64,000 nt of DNA from positions 15,228,576 to 15,292,575 of the forward strand of contig NC_049984.1 in assembly GCF_000003815.2 (NCBI RefSeq). Reading direction: 5' to 3'. This DNA is from Branchiostoma floridae (Eukaryota; Chordata; Leptocardii; Amphioxiformes; Branchiostomatidae). Of this stretch, positions 1-11,431 are shown piece by piece. Made by a program: the position numbers and the translations under genes. The first letter of the stretch is position 1. The number at the start of each line of letters is the position of its first letter. Below the pieces are notes generated by a model, which ran no database searches, had not been told where the DNA came from, and worked only from the letters and a program-made list of their open reading frames with translations.

Positions 1-681
1 AAACGTAGTTTTGCGCTAAACTGATATCTACTAACGATCTGTAGTTATTAAGAATTAAATTTTTTTAATTAGATGAAGACAAACATTTTCTAATTGCTAC
101 AGATCATTAATAGATATCAATTTGCGCAACACTATGTTTGTAGCTTTTATCATTATGCAACGAAAAACGAAGTTTCATTACAGTGGTATGTACCAAAGTG
201 CTGTATTTTGTCATAGAAAAAAATAATATCAGAGGCAATAAAAATGGTGACGTCATCAATTTGGCCCCCAAAAAATCAGATTTAGAATTCTCTAATGCCC
301 ATCTATCAATATTCCTTACGGCTCTATTCTTTCTTAATTTATTAATAAGAAAACAGTGGAAGGTCAAAATGCCAATTTAGCCAACCGAGATACCTTAAGA
401 TCATTTGTATGATAACGTCCAAAACGTAATGACCCATGCAAAATGGCTGAATTTTTACAATCACCTTTATTATCCAGAATCCCTGTCAACCGCACATGCA
501 AATTGAACACTGTGAAACAGATAATTCATGGGGATTTCAATAGAGAAAGGGATTGGAAACTTACGGGGTCCCAGATTGGCCAGAGTGCTTTGAGCTTGCA
601 AGGCTCCTTGTGTCGCAAGGGGTTCCAGCCACGCGACAAGTCAGAACCACCTCTAGTCCACTCTAACTCTTCTCCTTTTGC
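1..681. other. AT-rich leader with no recognised gene
   Basis: Only short unconvincing ORFs are present. I looked here for the missing first exon of neuroguidin and found no segment with a Sas10-like N-terminus followed by a good donor. Confidence 0.5.
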
Positions 682-689
682 ACCCACTT

Positions 690-871
690 TAGTGTCTACC
701 AGACTCCGAATCGCTGGAAAATTGTAGAAATGGAACAAATAGAGAGGAATATAACTGGCCAGGGAACAGCACGCGATTCCGACGATCGCATGCTGTTCCC
801 TGGCCGGCTTACTCCTCTGATTTGTTACATTTCTACGATTTTTCCAGCGATCCGGAGTCTGGTAGAGACTA
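690..871. mobile_element. hAT-like MITE, near-perfect palindrome
   Basis: The two halves of this 182-bp element are nearly exact reverse complements (TAGTGTCTACCAGACTCCG at the left, its counterpart at the right, meeting at CAGGGAACAGCA..TGCTGTTCCCTG). An exact 8-bp direct repeat ACCCACTT sits at 682-689 and 872-879. An 8-bp target duplication with TAGNG termini is the hAT signature. There is no coding capacity, so it is a non-autonomous foldback/MITE copy. Confidence 0.8.
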
Positions 872-1178
872 ACCCACTTTGCGTTGCTGGCCTTGAGTTT
901 TCCTTGTAGGCATGCAGCTCTCTAAGGTGTCCCTCGCAGTCTTGCTAAACCTCAATTAAACTTTATAATTGGCCAAAGCTCGATGTAGTGTAACCCACAT
1001 TTCTTCTTATACAAAAATCACTGGTCACTTTTGAAAATAAGTCATCACTGGCCAAGCCTTCTTGACAACTACTGTTAGATGGGTCAGATGTATTGTATTG
1101 TAACTGTAATATGTAACTTCTGACCTTTCTCGACTTGAAAAAATGTACTTAAAGTGAGTCTACGTGTCCTTCACACAG

Positions 1179-4100
1179 GCAGACTCTGTAACAGGACACG
1201 TAAAAGATTTGCTGAAGAAAGTGAAAGATGGAGAAATATCTACTGCAAAGGTAAGAAATTATATCTGTTAAATGTAGTCTGCTACATTTATTAAAAATTA
1301 CCATAACTTTGGGAATCTTCCACTCATAAAAAATTCATCAGTCTGGATGTGCAGCTTGTACTCTTTATAGTCAAACCTTGTGTGTTCTGGTGTTAGGCAG
1401 TTTACTGTGTTTGCAATACAAACATACAACAAACCGAAATGAGTTGGGCCAATTTCGAAAGACTGTATCGACAAAATATGTTTTCCTCGTAAGTTCTACA
1501 TCATATGTATTGGTAACAAAGGATGGATATTTATTTTCTTAAAAAATTTCTAATACTGTTATAACCTAATTACATTTTCTGACTAATGTATTTCAGCCAA
1601 AGAGAATATTTTTGCTGAAGTGTTTTTCCTCTTCCATCTCCAGGGCATCAGTTTCCTGGAGTCCAAGTACCAGCTCCTCCTGAGTTATCTCATCAACCTC
1701 ACATATGTCATGCTGAAGAAGGTGGAGGGGGGGTCCATCAGGGGGGATCCTGCCGTCACCAGGATTGTGGAGATCAGAACGGTAAGTCTGAGAAAGGAGG
1801 GTCTGTAAGGGGGGATCCTGCAGTCACCAGGATTGTGGAGATCAGAACGGTAAGTCTGAGAAAGGAGGGTATGTTAGGGGGGATCCTGCAGTCACCAGGA
1901 TTGTAGAGATCAGGACGGTGAGTATGTAGAAAGGAGGGTGTGTCAGGGGGGACCCTGCAGTCACCAGAATTGTGGAGATCAGGACAATGAGTATATAGAA
2001 AGGAGGGTGTGAAAGGGGGACCCTACCATCACCAGGATTGTAGAGATCAGGACGGTGAGTATGTAGACAGGAGGGTGTGAAAGGGGGACCCTACCATCAC
2101 CAGGATTGTAGAGATCAGGACGGTGAGTAATATATGTAGAAAGGAGGGTGTGTAAGGGGGACCCTGCAGTCACCAGGATTGTAGAGATCAGAACAGTGAG
2201 TATGTAGACAGGAGGGTGTGTTAGGGGGATCCTGCAATCACTAGCCGAGTAGGATTGTAGAAATCGGAATGGTAAGTATGTACATGTAGGAAGGAAGGTT
2301 TGAAATGGGGATCTTGCCATCATAACAATAATAGAGATCTGTGGACTGTGAGTATCCAACTCAGGGATAGGTATCCAACTCAGGGATAGTTTGAAAGACA
2401 CATTTTTGCCATGGTACTGTTTAATGACGCCCTCTGCCTGTTTGTTTGTGTACTGCAGTACCTGGAGAAGATGAGACCCATCGACCACAAGTTGAAATAT
2501 CAGGTGGACAAACTGGTGAAGATGGCTGCCATGGGTGAACTCTGTAAGTTAGCAACATTGTTCATTTTTTTTGGCCAAGCATGTAGTGTTCCTGTATTTT
2601 TAGTCTTATTTTGATTCATCAAAATGTTGGCAAAGAGCTATCAATGGTACATTTTAAAGCTTTTGAGTGCCCAGAAGATGATTTTTTTTTACATATGCAT
2701 GTTTGTGTCTAACAATTTACTATTAAAACTACTGAATGGCATTGTTGACTGATCTTATACATAACTTATTATGATAAACACTTTGTTTCAGCTGAGAATG
2801 ATCCACTGCGGTTCAAACCTAACCCTGACAACCTCACTAGTAAGGTGGGTACATGGTTTTTGTGATTGTCCTTATGCTGTTCCTGGTAATGTATTTTGTT
2901 TGCACTTCTCTTTGGGAAGATGAAGAAAATTAACCAGCTTTTACATGCCCACTTTCCATTTTGTTGAAAGAGTAACATTTTGGAAGAAAAGGCTCCATTG
3001 TGGAGTGATAGATCTTTTGAAATTCAGACACTGAAAACCTGTTTGAAAATGTAGTATTGGATGTGATGTTTAAGTTTGTGTATTCCATGTCTTCTAACCT
3101 ACTAGCTGGCTGAATCGTCTGATGAGTCAGAGGCCAGTGATGACGAAAAGGACACAGGGAAGCCCAAAGTGTATGTCCCACCCAAACTGGCACCCGTGCA
3201 CTACGGTAAGAACTTCTCAACATTATTGTGTAAAAGAGTGTAGATAGGGATAGAGCGCTCATAGCGTTGTCTTGGAAAGAAGGACTAAGCAAAGTACTGT
3301 ACTCATACCGTAAGCCATCTCATTTTCATACCGGTAGTATAAAAGCATTTTAGTAGCATTAATGTGATGAATGTGTTTATGAAGTTTTCCTGTTTTAAAT
3401 ACTTAATTGTGATAAAAATACACCATCATTTAGAATCATTATGGCTGTCCTGCAAGAAGACAATTGTAGTTTTTGACCAGAAGTTGTTCTTTCATGCTCA
3501 CACTTTGGCATGCAACCTATTATGTATTCAACTAATAAATTATAAAACACAATATAATGTTGGGTCTAGAGTATTTTTGGGGGATTTTTATCTTACGTTT
3601 GGTTAGAAATGAAAAGTAAGAACTTAAGTCCAATCAGGGTTATGGGCAATGAGAAGAGAATGCTGTGAAAATTAAGAACCAATATTCAACACTGTTGTTT
3701 CATTTGTGTATTTTTATCAGATGAAGACACTCCCGTCCAGAGACAGCAGAAGAAGGAAGAACAGGCCAGGAAGAGAGCCCTGAGAAGCTCCCTCATCAGG
3801 GAACTGAAAGGTAAACTGTGTAGTCTGGTTAAAAAAAGAATTTGTACTTAGAAAATATGGCACAAGTTTAGAAGAAGACTTACACATCAGTCGTTCTTAT
3901 GAAGTGTTACTGTTACCTCCATCAATGGAGGTATTGTTTTCATTGTTTTTGGTCATTTGTTTGTTTGTCTGTCTGTGTTTCTGCATCATGTACATTCCAT
4001 TTGTTAGCCACGTCTGTCTTTTTGTTTGTTTGCATTTTGGTAGTTACATTTTCTGTATACAAAATGTCATGTAGACTAGCAGGAAGTTTTCAGTTGACTA

Positions 4101-7100
4101 AAGGATCAAAGTATAATGTTAGTCAAAACCTCATTTGTCTGACATATGAATGACAATCAAAATAAGGTATGTAAGAAAATATGCCACAACGGTATTATTA
4201 CATCTTTGAAGTCTTGTTAGATATTTACCTTAATGATGATGCATTTTAACACATTTTGCGGTAGTGTAAGCTGTAATTACGTGTCACGTATCATCAAATA
4301 GTCAAACCCTAAAATGAATTCATATCTTTTTTCTCAATCTTAACTACAGAGGCTCATTCTGATGCTCCACAGGAGATAAGAGTAAGTATTGTGCACTAGT
4401 AATTTTATCTCAGGCTTGTACGTTTCAAAATCATACTTGTTTTTTGTAGGATACATATGCAGAGAGACGTTTGTGCCATTTTAATGTATTTTGATACACA
4501 TGAAGTATATAAATGGAAATCAGGCATGCAGAATTGAAACCTGTCAAGCAGCACATTTTTCTATCTGTCATACTTTTGAAGTTATTAAAGTTTGTTGTAG
4601 GTATGCTGAAAGTTACGGTATCATGTTTTCATTGTTTTACCTTCTACAGGACTCTGTAGGCTTCCGTAGAAGTGTTGAGACTCAAGACGACAGACACCAA
4701 AGAGAGTAAGTGTTCTTTTCATGTTATAATTGTTAGCCATTCCTATGGACTTTTGTTGATGTAGGTGATGTCCACATACTGTACAGTGTTTACACCAATG
4801 GTGTGGAAATGCTTCTAACATAGTGAATGTACAGTGCAGTCATGCCACCTATCTGTTTTGCTGAAAACTGCAGACTTGAATTTTGATTGACCATTCTGTC
4901 CTTCATACTTTTGTTGACAGATATGAAGAGGATTACTTTGTAAGGCTGGCTGTTTCTAAGAAGCAAAAGGTAAGTGAATGTCAAACTAAAGTAGCCTTGT
5001 AACTGTCCTTTTAAAGACCTTTCTTCACTTACATATATGATTTTATCGTCTTCCGGGAGGGATGTACATGTAAAACGGGGGTCCCGTGCTCGAGGAGGCG
5101 CCTCGACCACGTTAAACAGCCTCATTACTCATATTTGGGGTACCTACTGGCTGGCAAAATACACCAGATGATGATTATTAATGAGTTCTACAGATCATAG
5201 ACCAACAATACAAACATGTACGCTTATTTTTAACATAGTTTAATCATAGAATATCATAAAACATCAGTTTCTTTTTGTAACATTTCTCTGAGATTATTCA
5301 TTAAAAAATTATGATTCAGAATAATATTTGATAAGTTATACATTGTAAGTTGTTGTTTTGACCTAGATAGAGGAGATGAATGATATACATGCATTGAAGA
5401 GAGAATATTTGATAACCAATTATCACTTTATTGCCTACAATAACCCGTGGGCACATCTTGACATGGCCACGTCAATATGATCTCACAAGTGGGCTGCTAT
5501 GAATGTAAAGTTTTCAATGAGTAATTCTAAAGAAGAATTGACAATACTTATCAGGGCTCGAAATACTTTTTTCTGCATACCTGCACTGGTGCAGGTAACA
5601 CTGAAAATTACCTGCACCTAACAAATTTTACCTGCACCACTCTGATTTTATGATTTATGGATCATACTAAAATTGTTCAGGAACCATTGGTATTTTTTCT
5701 TCTATACTTTATAGGTGGTAACGGTCAATGCAGCTAATAACAATCCACATACACCTACATCATATAACATGAAACTCAGTACATGGACCAGTGCAGGTTA
5801 GGTGCAGGTAGACACCAGAAATACCTGCACAGCTCCAATTTTACCTGCACTAATTTGCATAATATGCAGGTGGTATTCCGAGCCCTGCTTATGAAACAGA
5901 CATTGCAGTGCAGTGTTCCATATCAAATTATTGTTTTATTACTTATGATAAGTATGTATAATCTATAAACCTTGATGCAATAGCTGTTGATGTTAATGAA
6001 TTGTATCTATGTACTCAAGGTTTTGAATCTTTTTGAATTATGTCTATGGAAAATGCATCCTTATGTCAGAATATTGTAATGTCTGTCAACATAGATAATT
6101 TCCAGCAATTATCCTCAACCTCAAGCTGTTTTTTTTAGCACTATTTTTCATGAGCCATTTTTTCACGTCATAATCTCGTAAATCTTGATCAAAAGTCTAT
6201 GTTGTGCAGGTTTTGCTACTTATCCCCATCATAATGAGAATGTTGTGTTGTTTTTGACAGCGTAAGCAGAGTATGGGGATGGTGTCCACTCTGAACCAGA
6301 TCACCAAGTTTGGCGACACCAGCGCTCTGTTTGGTGGGGAGGGCGGGGCAAGCTCCTCCAAGAAAAGGTATTATGATATGCATAGATACAAAATTTTATT
6401 TTAGTTGTTTGCGCTATTTAATTTTAACTGTAGGATCCTGAAAACTGTACACTCAAATAATTTGTTATCTTTGATTTGTTTGTTGACTACTGCCTAATGT
6501 TTGCTCTGCAGGAAAAGGTCTTCAAAGAAGGGAAAGAAAGGTGCGAAGAAAGGTGAGTACACAAAGTGACTTGTTCTATTCACTGCACTGATGTAGTGAA
6601 TTTTATCTTGGATTTTTAGAAGTCTGAGACCCATGTAATGAAGTGTGATATACAGGTCCACAAGCCGGATCATAAAATATACTGTGCATACACACCAGTA
6701 TGCATTGTGGGTTATACAATGTATGTCAGAGGTGAAGGCCCCTAACTTGTAAACAAGCCCAGAGACATGTTTTTGTTTACTTGTTAGGGTCCTTGTTTAT
6801 GTCAGTTGCACCTTAGACATATTACCCACAGTGCATCTGTATCTGCCTCCTCAACTTGAACTGTGAGTGGGCTTATAGTTATAGAATAAAACTTGATGGA
6901 ACATAATTTTGTAGAAATTCAGCTGCATCATGATGAGTCAATCTCTCCAAACATAGGTTTCAGGGGGAAATTGTCACGCTCTTCTTTTTCAACTTCTGCC
7001 TTAAAATGGGGTCTCACCATTTAAACGCAAAGGTTGAAGAAGCAATCTGAAGGTAGTAACAATTTCCCTCTCAACCTACGTTTGGAGAGTTATTGATGAG

Positions 7101-7497
7101 CTGGATGCTTCGATGAAGGTTAGACATCCATGTAATAAGATACGCGAAAAAGCAGTTACTCAAGCAACTGGATATGATCATAGAATTCAGTGACGAAAGA
7201 CACCGGTTGGTTGTCTGAAACGTCTGACTGTTTCCAATATCATATAAAGTTGTTTGAGTAACTGCTTTTTGGCGATAAGCTGGATGGTTTAGTATATGAT
7301 TGAGTTACAATGTACTACATACATATGTGGTGCATGGTCTAGAATTCACTGCCATATGCTCCTTGCCGTATTGTGGTGTTGCAATCCCAGCAAAGTCGAA
7401 GACATCTAGCTACTAACTTTGGACAATGTGCAGTTTTTGCTGACATCACAGATTTTTTTCTTCTTATTTTTTAGGTTTCAAGAAGAGGAGAAAGTGA
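1179..7497 (+). CDS. NGDN: Neuroguidin (Sas10/Utp3/C1D family), 12 exons, 5' end missing
   Basis: Seen: exons at 1179-1250, 1644-1781, 2459-2543, 2792-2844, 3106-3205, 3721-3810, 4350-4381, 4650-4705, 4921-4969, 6261-6367, 6512-6552 and 7475-7497 join in frame with GT-AG introns into 281 codons plus TGA. The product reads through LLSYLINLTYVML, VEIRT, LEKMRPIDHKLKYQ, ENDPLRFKPNP, YVPPKLAPVHY, RELKEAHSDAP and a lysine/arginine-rich tail ending GFKKRRK. These match neuroguidin block by block. Known of the family: Sas10/Utp3/C1D proteins act in the nucleolus in small-subunit processome and pre-rRNA work; vertebrate NGDN has also been linked to eIF4E binding and translational control. The middle is acidic (SSDESEASDDE) and the tail resembles a nucleolar targeting signal. 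Vertebrate proteins are about 315 residues, so roughly 30 N-terminal residues, probably one exon, are missing; no convincing exon was found in 1-1178. Assignment is firm; exon edges rest on splice consensus and reading frame. Confidence 0.95.
1738..2360 (+). repeat. Tandem array copying the NGDN exon 2 end and its splice donor
   Basis: About nine units of 68-82 bp start inside exon 2 of neuroguidin and continue into the intron. Each unit repeats the last ~40 coding bases (GGATCCTGCAGTCACCAGGA.. GAGATCAGAACG), the donor GTAAGT or GTGAGT, and an intronic GGAGGGT stretch. Donor-like GTs sit at 1782 (the real one), 1850, 1918, 2055, 2123, 2196, 2272 and 2348; the copy near 1987 has AT instead. 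Using any decoy would add an in-frame TAA at 1806-1808, so only the first donor preserves the protein. Confidence 0.9.
5040..5130 (+). repeat. SINE 3'-domain fragment in NGDN intron 9
   Basis: The stretch GGGGGTCCCGTGCTCGAGGA followed by CACGTTAAACAGCC corresponds to the 3' half of the tRNA-headed SINE at 46095-46380 (GGAGGTCCCGTGTTTGAGGA, then CACGTTAAAGAACC). No tRNA-like head is seen here, so it is a truncated copy. Confidence 0.5.
5552..5887. mobile_element. Non-autonomous DNA transposon with GTGCAGGT subterminal repeats
   Basis: Terminal inverted repeats read CAGGGCTCGAAATAC (left) and CAGGGCTCGGAATAC (right, reverse complement), flanked by the direct repeat CTTAT (5547-5551 and 5888-5892). 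Within about 120 bp of each end the octamer ACCTGCAC/GTGCAGGT occurs eight times in both orientations (5579, 5589, 5610, 5630, 5791, 5802, 5823, 5843). Clustered subterminal repeats are typical transposase-binding arrays of hAT-like elements. The 336-bp element has no ORF and lies in NGDN intron 9. The superfamily is uncertain because only 5 bp of target duplication is exact. Confidence 0.75.
6953..7089. mobile_element. Palindromic MITE in NGDN intron 11
   Basis: Left arm CTCTCCAAACATAGGTTTCA and right arm (reverse complement CTCTCCAAACGTAGGTTGAG) enclose a further inverted stretch with GGGAAATTGT. The 137-bp unit folds almost end to end and has no coding capacity. A clear target duplication was not found. 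Confidence 0.6.
7110..7276. mobile_element. Foldback repeat, GATGAAGGTTAGACATCC family, copy 1
   Basis: Begins with GATGAAGGTTAGACATCC and contains inverted arms AAGCAGTTACTCAAGCAACT (near 7150) and the reverse complement near 7245-7268. Related copies lie at 23189-23340, 49651-49836 and 60447-60518, so this is a dispersed family. Confidence 0.65.
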
Positions 7498-7609
7498 TTT
7501 CCTCTGTCAGTGGTAACCATAAAGACTAGACATGAACCTGGGATAATTTCCTCATTAGATGCTCTCAGTATCACTTTTTCATACTTTGGGAGTGAAACAG
7601 CTCTTTACA

Positions 7610-7615
7610 AATAAA
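7610..7615 (+). terminator. Polyadenylation signal of NGDN
   Basis: A canonical AATAAA lies about 113 bases after the neuroguidin stop codon and is followed by a T-rich, then GT-containing stretch. It fits a short 3' UTR ending near 7630-7640. Confidence 0.7.
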
Positions 7616-7639
7616 TGCAAGATTTTTGTTAAGCTGGTT

Positions 7640-9264
7640 GTATAATCTCTTCATTTTAGAGTGGTACTTTTTCTTTAGTATATTTGGGTTAGGATTAGGA
7701 CATGTTAGGTTTAGGACATGTTAGGTTTAGGACATTAGGTTTCTAAACTAGTGATTTTGTCTATCTCAATATTTTCCATCCCATTCCAAGTGGAGGTTGA
7801 GCTCCACATTTACAATTTGATTCATCGATCCACTCTTGTGCAATGTTTTGTTCTACACATGTACATTGTACAATGTAGGAACTGAATTGACTTGTTAAAA
7901 CTTGTTGAAAGATTGAGCTTAGTACAATGCTTAACGTCCTTCCAACACGTATACATGGATGAAATTGTCAACGACCACCGCACCTTATTTTAGGATCAAT
8001 ACTGATGACCAATTAGGTGTTAATTATATCACGTCATTGTTGTAACCCTCACGAGTTTACGTTCTGAAGTGATTGGTCATCAGTTTTGATCCTGAAGAAG
8101 GCAACTGTACAGTGGTTGTTGAAAATTTGATCTGTGTACTTTTGCGTTGGAAGAAAGCATCATACCTGTATCCTCATGCAAAAGTCCCGTAAGTGGTGTG
8201 CAGATAGTTTGAAATGGAACAGAATGAAACAAAATGGACTGAAATACATTGAAATACATATGTTTCATTTTTCCACTTGTACACTCTAACTACTAAGAAG
8301 GCACCCAAACTACTGCAGAAGAGAGAATACACACCCTTCACCCTCCCCTGCTTACTTGCTCCACTCTCTTGCATCACCCTCGTACTCTATTCTTGTTCAA
8401 AACCTCCTGTAGTTGATGACCATGAAGGCCATATGAGTAGCTCATCATTAGAGGCCAAGCCACTTGTATACCTCACCACTCCTGTAACTGTAGGTATGAT
8501 CTCAGAGGCAGGAATAATTGGGTACATAGAGCCGGAGTTTATCCAGGTGACCAACACTTGATATCTGCACCTATTAGTTGAGATCTGAGAGCTTGTTGTA
8601 CAATGTATACGACATGAGGGATTCGTGGCAGGGCAATTATAAAATGTCAGCCATCGCTCCACGGCAAACTGACCTTTCGTTGTCATAAAGACAGTTGTCT
8701 CGGGAGGATTGGGATAAGGCATGTGTTGCTGACAATGCAGAAACGTTCATCAGCCAGTTTGTTAACTGTTAAAGTGTGCGTGACTACCAATGCTGACTGC
8801 AAATTTGTGTGTTGTTTCCTCTAGGCTCTCTCTAGAAATTTAGAGCAAAGTGATACCGATGGACCAGAGACTTTGACAAAAAGAAAAGCAAATTTTGCTG
8901 TATTCACGCAATATGATTCCAATAAATTGGTAAGGTGCTTGGGGATTGTAACAAAGTAGTACAGTATTATATTAATTTTATCATTCCATTACTTAGGGAG
9001 TCTTCTCCTGCTTTTAAAACAATGATGCCCATCAACACTGTAAGTATACAGTAGCTGTTCAAACAAGAGGGACTTAGATAAAAAGTTTCTATTTCAAAGT
9101 CCCAACAATAGATGAGTATGGTGGTTTTTCTCCTATGTCAGTCAGAATTAGCGCTCCAGTCAGAAGCTCAGAGGAAGATGTCTGATGGGCATCGAAACAT
9201 AAGCAGATAAAACACTTTACAGACTGTGTACAGACACTTTACAAAACTGTCCGATAAGATTTGA
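7640..9264. other. Intergenic, no gene recognised; one hairpin repeat
   Basis: No supported coding sequence. A short tandem GGACATGTTAGGTTTA lies near 7700-7745. At 7990-8100 an inverted pair (GGATCAATACTGATGACCAAT and its complement) is followed by CCTGAAGAAGGCAACTG, typical of dispersed hairpin-ended repeats. ORFs of 94 and 111 codons at 8277-8722 overlap on opposite strands and match nothing I recognise. Confidence 0.5.
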
Positions 9265-9495
9265 ACTAGGAGATTAAAGTTTGCGGGACACTGCCTTAGG
9301 AGCAAGGAAATAGCTGCTGACCTGGTACTCTGGACACCCAGGCATGGGAAGAGGAGGCCAGGTAGGCCAACAGCAACATATATAGACCTGCTCAAAAAAG
9401 ACACTGGCCTTGAGGTTGACAATCTACAAAAAGTAATGACTGACAGAGACGTATGGGCTGCCATCACAACTCGAGGCTGGAAGGACTCGCCTTAA
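9265..9495 (+). pseudogene. RTE-like non-LTR retrotransposon, C-terminal fragment of ORF2
   Basis: The open stretch reads LKFAGHCLRSK..VLWTPRHGKRRPGRPTATY..LLKKDTGL..MTDRDVWAAI before TAA. The pattern GHxLR, a W-x-P-x-x-G-x-R step, RRPGRP-T-x-Y, a D and DRDxW is the usual C-terminus of reverse transcriptase ORFs in RTE-type and related elements. It is cut off upstream by TGA at 9262. About 270-bp tandem repeats start five bases after the stop, so those may be the element's 3' UTR. Confidence 0.7.
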
Positions 9496-9499
9496 GCAC

Positions 9500-10885
9500 A
9501 GACTGTGTAAAAGACTCCAATATCCTGAGTCCAGTGTTTGCCCATGCAAAATTCATACGATGAAGACTATTAGACTTGGCAAATTGCGCAGCAAACAGTG
9601 TATTTATCGATATCAAAATCCAGGGCTTTATCACAGCCTGAGCATGTATTCAGACAATCATTAGCTTTGGATAACATTTGACAGTGGGTGTCTATAGGAG
9701 ATATTGATTAAGATCCAATTTGCTACACGGTAAAGCCAGCTTATTTGTCTTCAATATTACAGGTTGTGTACAAGAACACCCCATCCTGATATCCTGAGTC
9801 CAGTGTTTGCTGATACAAAATTCATACTCAGACTTTTAGACTTGGCAAAATGTTGGAAGCCTAATGTGCAGCAAACTGTCTTTATCGATATAAAAAATCA
9901 GGGCTTTACCGCAGAGCATGTACTCAGACAATCATTAACTTTTGATAACATTTGACAGTGGGTGTCTATAAGAGGTATTGATTAAGATCCAATTTGCTAC
10001 ACGGTAAAGCCAGCTTATTTGTCTTCAACATTACAGGTTGTGTACAAGAACACCCCACCATCCTGATATCCTGAGTCCAGTGTTTGCTGATACAAAATTC
10101 ATACTCAGACTTTTAGACTTGGCAAAATGTTGGAAGCCTAATGTGCAGCAAACTGTCTTTAGGCCATGTTGATTTGATTATATGGATGACATCCTCTGGG
10201 AACTCCAAAACTGATGCGAGCGAGCGAATAAAAAAAAGTTTGGCCAAAAAAAAAGTTGCCTCCAGTATGAAATCAAAGTGGCTAGGAAGGTTAAACATAG
10301 GACCTAACACACATAGTATTGCCAGTTCTCAAGTGTCCACAGACAATCAGGTCCAGGTTCAGATCCGGACCTGGAAATGATCCTCTGGACCTGAATGGAA
10401 CCTGAATTTTCTGTACTGGTACCTCCCCGGCCAACAGTAGATTTTTTTCTTTCCGTCATTTCACATTTTATTCTTTAAGTTTAGATTTATTTTGGCATTT
10501 TATGGCATAAGACTACGATTAGTTATCTGTTTTCTGATACTTTTTTTTTTCAATCTACGGAATATTTGTGCTCATTTTACAGCTGCCTTGCTGTAAAACG
10601 TTACAGAACGTTACAGGTTGTGTACTAGAAAACTCCAATATCTTGAGTCCTGTGTTTGCTCATGCAACATTCATACTATACTCTGGAGACTTTTAGACTT
10701 GGCAAAATGTTGGAAGCCTAATGTGCAGCAAACTGTGTCTTTATCAATATCCAAATCCAGGGCTTTATCTCAGAGCATGTATTCAGACAATCATTAACTC
10801 ATTAACAAAGTGGGTGTCTATAGAAGATATTGATTAAGATCCAATTTGCTACATAGTAAAGCCAACTTATTTGTCTTCAACAGTA
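9500..10885. repeat. About 270-bp tandem repeat, four units, the third broken
   Basis: Units start near 9500, 9761, 10035 and 10615; each begins AGGTTGTGTACAAGAACACC or a variant and carries TCCTGAGTCCAGTGTTTGC, ACTTGGCAAAATGTTGGAAG and GATCCAATTTGCTACACGG. Unit 3 stops near 10160, where about 450 bp of unrelated sequence starts (TAGGCCATGTTGATTTG.. TATGGATGACATCC); unit 4 then restarts from its first base. The TATGGATGACATCC start of the insert is shared with the element at 39071-39614. Confidence 0.75.
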
Positions 10886-11183
10886 AGTGTTCCATTCTGA
10901 CAGTAAATAGATTGGGGGTCTGCAACACAAATTACCTGCAAAGTCCACCTTTGCCAATAGTAAGGGAAGGTACTAGATAATTGTCTTATCATTGCTGGGT
11001 TGATGCCAATATCTGTGGAGTATGATGTCCAGCTTGCACTTTAAAGCGGATTTGCGGGTTTGTGTTAAGCTAGGAGATCTGTGGGAAAATGACACAGACA
11101 TGTCAAAGACACAACACCAAGCACACAAGATTGATGTCACAATTATGTTTTATTGTGTCGCACCCATCTTTTTTTTTAGTTGG

Positions 11184-11411
11184 TGTGACGGGGTCATCTA
11201 GAATGATTTGAGCCGGCCCGCAGATTTCTAAAGATAGAGCCCTAAGTAGGTCAGTGGCCAGTGGAGACGGAGACTCCCTGGGAGACAGACGTGATCTCAG
11301 ATGCTCTCATAGTTCTACTAGTCATTGTTGTACGTAGGTTTGGGAAGCAGATTAAAAGGAGTTCCCCTCCAGTTGCGCGTTGGAGTCTTGGACTGAGTCG
11401 GTTCTCTGACA
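11184..11411 (+). repeat. Left LTR
   Basis: 228 bp, TGTGACGG..CTCTGACA, preceded by target duplication GTTGG. It holds ATTAAAAGG near 11350, which could serve as a TATA-like or poly(A)-like signal. Identical to the right LTR as far as I can read. Confidence 0.95.
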
Positions 11412-11413
11412 CG

Positions 11414-11431
11414 TGGTGTACAGAAGTGGTG
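11414..11431 (+). promoter_or_regulatory. Candidate primer-binding site
   Basis: TGGTGTACAGAAGTGGTG starts two bases after the left LTR. A TGG start is expected for pairing with the CCA end of a priming tRNA. I could not name the tRNA. Confidence 0.4.

Noticed and set aside
443-727. First exon of neuroguidin (MAEFLQSPLLSRI..)
   Set aside because: No similarity to the Sas10 family N-terminus, and its 3' part runs into the hAT MITE.
8277-8722. Overlapping 94- and 111-codon ORFs as genes
   Set aside because: Opposite strands of the same sequence, no motif in either, no supporting signals.
9160-9195. Hammerhead ribozyme core
   Set aside because: CAGAGGAAGATG..CATCGAAAC looks reminiscent, but the essential CUGAUGA box is not present and no cleavage triplet with flanking helices can be built. 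Other CTGATGA occurrences (3118, 26509, 39676) lack the GAAA box.
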